From positions 37,365,632 through 37,429,631 of the forward strand of contig OX359246.1 in the NCBI GenBank assembly GCA_947179485.1: a DNA stretch of 64,000 bases, given 5' to 3'. How positions within the stretch are numbered: the stretch's first letter is position 1; each line of letters starts with the position of its first letter. Below the pieces are notes generated by a model. That model was not told the DNA's origin. It did not search any database and saw nothing but the letters and a program-made list of their open reading frames with translations. The DNA comes from Allacma fusca. Taxonomy: Eukaryota > Arthropoda > Collembola > Symphypleona > Sminthuridae. Shown here one piece after another: positions 56,625 to 64,000 of the stretch. The position numbers and the translations under genes are program-made.

Positions 56625-57010
56625 ATGTCATTGGGGAATAATGCATTTAATCTTTGTACGTACCTTTTATCCAGTAATCCGCACTGACGCACAGGGTTGT
56701 CGTTTGCAAAACCTGAGGTAGGGGATTTTATCCAGTATGCTTGTAATTACCTTTATAACAATGGGGAAATGTCTTCACTGGTGCCTCGAGTCAGGTCACA
56801 TCAAAATTAGGAAGGTGAGCAATATTACGTTCATTGGGTCTTCCTGGCAGCTGCTTTAATCTTCAAACTGGATTTCTATATTCAATCTCAAAATCAAGGG
56901 GTATATGTGCACAATTAATCAAACCTGCTTAATCAAATCAATTACTTAAAATAGCGCGCACCCGGGGAGTCTTGTTTGGAATTGGGATATAAGGTTTTCA
57001 TGGGCCACCA

Positions 57011-57515
57011 TTTTGGTTTATGTTGGCGTGTATCAAGATGAGATGAGACGGATGTCAAAATGTATGAATATTGAATAAATATGAAACTCAATTAATTAAT
57101 TATGAGAATCAAAACAATAAGCCAACGAATAAATCAAACCATTGAAGTTCATCTACGGATAAAGGGAAGATTAATTATAATTGATTTATTTATAAAATCG
57201 AAATGAAATCAAAGGAAACTGAAAGGAAATTAAAGAAAGATTGAAAGGTTGATTGGATTGATCCGAAGACCAGAACAAGACTAAAAATATATTCTTACAA
57301 ATCTTCTGGACTAGATACACTAGTCCTAATGATCGTTGAATTCTAAAATTAATACATACATGATAAATGGGTAACGGAAGTTACCAAGGCCGCTTACTGG
57401 ATACAGTCAGCAAATAATAAGTTTTTAATGATTTAGCTCACAGGCTAAAATGTACTTTAAAATGATCCTTAAATTATTGTATGGAAAAACATACTTAATT
57501 CATCTTAACCTAACA
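57011..57515 (-). repeat. LTR (5' LTR of copy B)
   Basis: The third full LTR in the window, at +7,613 bp from 49398-49902. At 57313 it reads TAGATACAC like the left LTR, not TAGACACAC like its direct partner. Confidence 0.88.
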
Positions 57516-60500
57516 ATATGTGCACAACGCCTTAACTAGATATGTATACAAATTACCCGTTTCGGATGTACCCCGATTTGACTGCCGGCACTCCCAAATA
57601 AACGCTTTTTTAAAATTTTAAAATGAAGATTTTACTAATCCCCACGTTTACCAGCAATAAAAAAGTTTATTTGGGAGTGCCGGCAGTCAAACAAATTGGC
57701 GAAAGTTTACAATTTCCTATGTAATTTTTTTACAAAAACCCGAAGCTTTCATTTTAGAGCCCGGGGAAAAATCATCAGTGTAGTAGATGCTCAGATAGTA
57801 AATCTGAGATAGTACGATTTTCAATATTGTAAATAGTAAAGCTGTAAAAAATTTAATATTTCGGGTTTTCTCGGTTTATTGACCTTCCTATTCGGTTTTT
57901 GGGGAAATATTTTGTTGGGAAAATTTTGTCTCTACATTATGAATCTCTGGTGTAAATTAATTTGTTTTCTGGAATAGTGACCATCAAGGGTGGCCGTTCT
58001 CAAAAAAACAGACCCATCGGGACTCTTTACTCCTGCCAAAAAAGGAAAAGATTGTACAATACATGTCTTATTTCAACCCCAGTCTGAAAGAAATTATACC
58101 AGAAGTGAAAGTGACTAATTATGTTTGTGAGAATACGGTGTTCTTTGGTCTAACATATTTTAATTGTTTACAAGGTTTAAAGAAATGTGTATTGCAAGTT
58201 ATTGACAATGAGCTTAAAAATGTGGAGGCAGAATTTAGAGGTCAAGCCTCTAAATTACAGATTAAGATAGCCTCAAAAAGAACAAAAAATATCACCGAGC
58301 TATTTAAATAAATGGTTTTCAATACATATGTACCCCGATACTGTAATATATTCAGCTCAAACTAGTTATTGTAAGAAAATATATTTTGTACATATATGTA
58401 AGCACTTACAATTAGCTTTTGTCGTGATGTTGTTGTACAGTACTTTCTGTAGTTCCAGTCAATAACTTTAATTTTTTCGTACATGTACTTACAATTAGTC
58501 TCCCTTGGGAAATTAGACTGCACTCACGCTCGAATTTTGAATAGTGCTTTATCCAGCTTCAATCAACAACATCAAGTCAGTCTTTTACTGTAATACTTAT
58601 CTTTTTAAAATTAACGGACTATTATAATTGTCCCAATATACTCCAACAAACTGCTCTACGTAATTTTGCGAGTAAATGAAAACACTATTCTCTCATAAAA
58701 GGTCTGTAGTTTACATTATGTATTAACTAATATTTTACAGTTTCAATTACTGGAATTGTATACGTATGTACATAATCACCACATCTTGTGGTTAATGTAC
58801 TGGATATTCGCTTTTCAGATGTTTTACTGATTGATATTAAGTCCTTTCTACCTCAACTTATAAACCACTTCCAGGACTTTTATTATCTCAAGGTGTTTAA
58901 ATAATTCAAGTTTAGCCTACATTTTATTTCAAGTTCTCTATTTTATTTCAAGTTTTCTAATTCATCAAGTTCAACCTTCTAATTCTCTTAAAATATTAAT
59001 GTATGTCATTGGTTCTCCACAGCCTGAAGATGCTAATAAAAATGCGAAACTAGTCGCTTGAGTAAACCACATCAGGGCTGTCCGTTTCAAAATTATTACC
59101 AGTGGTTGCCTTTGGAGTTTGTTTTCACCAAGCAAGATTTAATAACAATGTTGGTTGGTATTAAGTTGATCAAGCGATTAGTTAAATTTCCCGTGTATAG
59201 CCAAATATTGAGTTTGGGAGTAGTGGTCGGAACGATTCAATTCAATTCAGAAATTTTCAATTCAATTCAATTAGTTGTGTGGACTGAATCGTTAACCGTT
59301 TTGCGATTCGGTCCAGTATAAAAACAATTCAATTCGGTTTTACTCTATGAATTGAACTGAATTGAAAATAATTTGTTTTTTGCGGAAAGACAAATAAAGC
59401 ACGCAGCACCTGCTACCACACGTAAATGTGCTTTATTCATTCATTTAGAAATACAAGAATTAATAATAATTTAACAATATCAAATTAAGTTTAATATTAA
59501 AATGATTATTTAATTCATATTTCTTAATTAATAATCAGAAATTACTGGAAGTTGAACTAAATTATGAGACGTCAGAACATTGCTGATTGTAAGCTGTGTT
59601 AAATCATCAAAAACAATAACCACAACATTATGATGAAAGTGTGCATATTTTTCACGTGAGCCTCCGCTTCACGCTAAACGAGTTTTCAGTAACCGGTAAA
59701 TTTGAGTAATGATGAATCGTTTGGACTGCAATTCAGAGTAAGCAATTCAATTCAGTCCAGCAGTGTGAACTGAATCGTTCGGTTCGGTTCAATATGTAAA
59801 CCGAATCGAAAAAACTACGAATCGAAATGAATTGAATTGAATCGAGAAATTTCGGTTCTGGACTGAATTAGTCCGACCACTAATTGGGAGGGACCTTTAG
59901 TGCGCTGGAGCGTTGTACCATATTTTTTTGATGACTTGCCAACTAGCTTTTTGAAACAAATTGTTAGTCTTACAATTAATAGTTCACATGTCTTATATGA
60001 AATTACTTTGCCCAGCGAAGCGGGCTATTAATATTAAGCCTTCTCGACATGCCATGATACGGGATCTATAGCAAGTTAAGGTTTTGTGTATACTTTCACA
60101 ATTCTCAAGTAATTGCCCCTGTGCAAAGCACAGGGCTTTTACTAGTTGGGTTTAATGTGTGATTCCGAATTTATGAATCAAGAGATTAGTTCAAGGCCAC
60201 GTTTCCGATATCCAAATATTTTATCGAAAACTTGGTACTAATAGTCACATGACTCAAAAAGCTGAAATAAAGTGGGAATTTTTGAAAAATGGACGAGTTT
60301 TTATTTACCTTCAAAATGCAAATATATTCTTCTGCAAACTATTCTCATAAACAAATATATTCTTTCTGGATTGACGTTATTGAATTCCGTAACAATTAAA
60401 AAACTGATAGGATAAATTAAATGACTAATTAGGGAAATTTTATAAAAGTATTATATTGAATTTTAAGTAGGGAAAGAGAAATGAATGAAGAAAAATAACC

Positions 60501-61527
60501 AGAAGAAACTGTAAAATAATTATTTTGAAATTATTGTAATTGAAAAATTTGCCAGTTGTAAGGGCTGAGGCCATATCAACTTAATAAATCTATCTATGTA
60601 TCTATCTATAAATATGTACATAGACTACTCTGCTTGGGATAATTTGTACTGAATTTTCTGACTGCGAGAGAAAAGTTTTAGCCGAAGGTGTGTAAATCTT
60701 CGTGCCTTCTCTTCAAACGTTTTCATACTTCAGTACGTGTACAACCGTCCGTATACATATTTATGTTTGTTCAAGTAAAAACTCACCAATTGGAACTTCC
60801 TATAAACTATTATTTCCCTACCTAAATCACATTTGTCTGAATATGTGTATGTGATTCTAATTATGTATTGTAAATAAGGATACAATATGTTCATAGGCTT
60901 AATCATCTTAAACATAAAGTTTTCACATAATTTATGAGGAAATGTGTATGTTGGGAAGTTAGTCTCCAGCAAAAGAATGCAATAAGTAAAAAGGTAGCAC
61001 GTATGATGCCATTAGAATGATTATAAGAACTTAGTTTTGAAGATAGTAGGGAGTTTTGAATAAAAACTACTACTTTAATTCAATAATAAAAAACAGCGGA
61101 GCAAAATGAGGAATATTGAACGACAATAATAGTACGTCTGATAATATCAAAAAATCTGTGAGCGACTGATTGACGCTATAAATATTTTTAACCATCATCA
61201 CCAGCTTTAGGTAATGTGGAAGATTGCCCTCCAATGAATCAACTTCTTTAAAACTAACAATAAGTTTTTTCAAATTACAATTATTAGTCATTTAACGAAA
61301 TGCGTATCGTAAGCACTGAAAATAATATGCATTCGGCATCAACAGTGCATATCGAAAAGATCGAAAACGGAGCTTGTTGCAGATAATTCCTCCTATAAAA
61401 CTAAAGTAGCGTCAACGAGTGATAAATCCCAGCATAGCCTCCGTCCAGATGCAAATATTACGACCCCTGAAACTTGAACTTAAAGTACTTCTTTCCCGAT
61501 TGTTTCCGAGGATTATTAGGAAATAAG

Positions 61528-63245
61528 ACTTTTATTATGGGCATTTTTTGTCTAACCATTACATTTGAGTACAAGTTAGAGGGCTATCTTTGTTTGTAAA
61601 TATTGTTACATTTGCCCTGCCCCTCAGGTGAAGGATGGGGGGTTAGAATGTATCCCGGGTCCGGGTGTCCCATCCCCTGGTCACGTTGAGTTAGTTGTTA
61701 TGAAACTCGGTTTGTTAATGGGACTAATGATAGTTTCTGTGTGTAGATTCACTTTTGTTCAATTAAAAAGGCCAATTTATACAGTTCCTTACCTTGAACT
61801 AACACTTAACATTTAACACAACTGAATTGGTAAATCCCGAATAACGGGTATCTTCTGCTTCCCAATTCTCGACTTGCCCCGATGGTCCAATGGGTCTCGC
61901 TCGGATGAGCGAGAGCGAGCCCTGGGCAAAGCCTATAGGTCTTATTACTATGTAGAGATAGAGATGTTGTTGGTTAAAAGTCTAAAGATGATCTCCTTCT
62001 TTCCTTAATTCTATTTTACAGCTAGGTTTCCTTTGTTTAATAAATAATCTACTTCATGACATCATCCGTCATTTCATCTAATTCTACTTACATCTAATTT
62101 ATTAACTAATTAATTAACTAACAACTAATTGTAAGCTATTGCCTCATTTTCGTTCCTTTCCGCAGAGTGAGTCATGTTTACACGTAGACTTTGGATCTTG
62201 CCCTTGCCATTGGAATGCGCTGACTCTTTTTACTCTTTTATTTATAATATGTAACAATATGTAGGATATATTATGCATTATCGAATTTCACTATAATTAC
62301 TTCTAGTCTCACAATCTGAGAAATTATTGTTTGCCTATTAGTCTTGTCAGACTCTTGACCGAAGGAAAATCCGGAGAATTTTCACATGAACAAGACTGTA
62401 CAAATATCAATTCTATCAGTAATAATAATAATTTTATTGTTGTTTTTCGGAAATATTCCTCCTAGGTGTAATTACCTACATGTATGAACAGCCTTGCAAT
62501 TCAGGGAATGAAAGTGGATTATCGCGTCAATCCAGTTGATGACAATGGAATATTCTCGGAATTAAAAGTTATTAGCAGGTGTGGGTTCTATAAAAATCAT
62601 TAATGAAACTCTGCGGTTATACTAGGTAGATTCTAATGTATTTATTTGTCCTTGCGGATGTGAAGACTTTTAAGTGTTTTATATTTTCCTTAATTCTTCC
62701 ATAATCACATGCACAGGTGAATACATTTTGCCCATTACCTTTCCAATGAGCACAATGTTAATTATGTTTTGTTCTGTATAAACGCATAAAATAATTTTAT
62801 TTAGTAATAACATATCAGTGTTCCAGTCTGGTACATTCCAGAATGGGAAACGCAGCACTTGTTACTGTATTGCCTAAACATTCAATTCATATAGAAACAT
62901 ACGCCCCAGTAACTAGCCTGTAATTTTGTTAGCAATCATGTACATACATTTTCCAATCTTTTCAACATTATATGCATCTGTATGGACACAAAATAATCGA
63001 GTTTAAGAAATATAGTTACTTGATTAAATAACCAGAACTGACACAGAGATGAGAGATTAACAGAGAACATTCCAGGATGGGAAAGGCAGCACCTGTTCCT
63101 GGTTAAATCCCTAGGAATCCTAATAATCACTAGGAGTGAAATTGGTGCAAGCGCTTCCATTGTACAAAATTTCGACGTCTCAATCGGTATCAACGATAAA
63201 GACAGTAACCACCAGTGAAATTGACTAATTTTCGACAACAAAAAC
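61528..63245. other. No gene recognised
   Basis: Single-copy-looking, mostly AT-rich DNA. A GC-richer patch at 61630-61690 and an inverted run at 61888-61922 (TCTCGCTCGGATGAGCGAGA) are the only visible structures. Minus-strand frames at 62936-63283 lack recognised content. Confidence 0.4.
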
Positions 63246-64000
63246 CATGTCACCGTCCCGTCCCCAAAATTTTTAAAAAACATTGTCCCCGGTTTCGAAA
63301 ATCGGGCATGTGAACAAAATTCCAGTACGGTCCCGATAATTGCTAAAAATAGTTGTCGACATTCTCATACCGAAAATCGAAACATGAGGGAAATTTCGTT
63401 CAAAAAATATTTGTACCAAAGACATAAAAAACACATTTATAGAATCGTATTTCCAAGATTTCTCCTTAAGGCAGCTTAAATTACGGTTATATTTCAACAG
63501 TAGGATAGTAGGAGTAGTAGTAAATATAGAATCGTGGCTCCAAGATTCTTCCTTAACTTTTTGAGCAACAAGGTTCATTTTCTACAACCTAAAATCGAAT
63601 GTCTTACATTCGGTGAAATAGTGTTCACAGAACAGTTTACTCATGAGCATTAAAGCTGAAACGTGATCCTTGTTCTGCTATGCTTGCTTGTCCCGTCCCG
63701 TTATATACACGACCAAAAAGCATGTCCCATCCAGAATACAATGGGGACAGTTTTTTCGTCCCCTTCCCGTCCCGAATATAATGGGGACAATTTCTTTTGT
63801 CCCCGTCCCGTCCCTGATATAATGGGGACAATTTTTATGTCCCCGTCCCGCCCCTGATATAATGGAGGCAATTTTTTTGTCCCCGTCCCGTTCCGAATAC
63901 AACATAAGGACAATTATTTTGTCCTCCGGGACGTCCCGTCCCGGTCCGTCCAGTGTCCCGACGGGACGTCCCTGTCCCCGGCAAAAGCTCTATATGAGGT
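63246..64000. repeat. GTCCCC/CCCGTCCCG degenerate array
   Basis: Repeated GTCCCCGTCCCGTCCC with a roughly 50-bp unit GATATAATGGGGACAATTTT in 63730-63910. The sequence then runs into CCGGGACGTCCCGTCCCGG-rich DNA and an end resembling AGAGCTTTTGCCGGGGACAG (reverse-complemented, about 63990). It is probably another word-iterated MITE, cut by or ending near the window edge. Short frames here are artefacts of the repeat. Confidence 0.7.

Larger units (their letters stand above)
53914..57515 (-). mobile_element. LTR retroelement copy B, 3' LTR missing
   Basis: The tandem-duplicated copy of the element at 45819-49902. Its 5' LTR (57011-57515) and interior are complete. The 3' LTR is reduced to 53914-53936 by the duplication breakpoint, so it cannot complete normal reverse transcription. 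Confidence 0.88.
46301..61527. repeat. 7,613-bp direct tandem duplication (two copies)
   Basis: 46301-53913 and 53914-61527 run in parallel at a constant offset of 7,613 bp until one late 1-bp indel. By eye they differ at only about a dozen or so positions. The unit starts inside the left LTR (ACTTAATTCATC), so copy B keeps only the last 23 bp of that LTR. ACTT is shared by both breakpoints. Confidence 0.95.

Noticed and set aside
61870..61940. Possible tRNA-like patch (GATGGTCCAATGGG, GC-rich hairpin)
   Set aside because: No cloverleaf could be drawn and the T-loop GGTTCGA consensus is absent.

Overview
The window is nuclear DNA of an animal, most likely an arthropod. Its genes carry GT-AG introns, its two main genes share an arthropod-type core promoter (TATA plus TCAGT initiator), the DNA is AT-rich, and most of it is transposable elements. 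I cannot fix the species; a springtail or other non-model arthropod would fit, but that is inference. I see no bacterial genes, operons, CRISPR array, rRNA or tRNA.

The clearest host genes are two five-exon tandem paralogues at 2.7-4.7 kb and 9.6-12.7 kb. Each encodes a 461-residue secreted protein of the serine carboxypeptidase family (S10, CPVL/vitellogenic-carboxypeptidase type). In both copies the catalytic Ser, Asp and His positions and the oxyanion loop are substituted, so both look like pseudoenzymes. Exons 2-4 with introns 2-3 are almost identical between the copies while the flanks have diverged, which suggests gene conversion. The 3' UTR of the second gene is interrupted at 12.74 kb and resumes at about 30.5 kb. 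The roughly 17.8 kb between is a composite insertion bounded by inverted repeats.

That insertion holds, from left to right: CAGTC-rich hAT-type MITEs; a multi-exon hAT (BED-finger) transposase gene on the minus strand with one in-frame stop; a decayed minus-strand Helitron (Rep/helicase) with a plausible hairpin-CTAG 3' end; and a small unrecognised three-exon gene for a 156-residue protein rich in CxxC motifs. That gene is bracketed by two tandem arrays sharing the core GGCAGGAAGCTGGCCA. Degenerate repeats and large palindromes follow.

From 30.5 to 45.8 kb there is little but transposon debris: a Ty1/copia RNase H remnant, a LINE reverse-transcriptase remnant split by a MITE, a Penelope-like RT remnant, a TA-flanked Tigger/pogo-like MITE, a foldback element, and several hAT-type MITEs with 8-bp target duplications, some nested. 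A recurring theme is that each MITE family has a body made of iterations of a short word that begins in its own terminal repeat.

From 45.8 to 61.5 kb lies a 4.1 kb LTR retroelement on the minus strand with gag-like and membrane-protein (env-like) reading frames but no pol. Most of it, plus 4 kb of flank, is repeated in a 7,613-bp direct tandem duplication (few differences, ACTT microhomology at the junction). The last 2.5 kb has no recognisable gene and ends in a GTCCCC-rich array.
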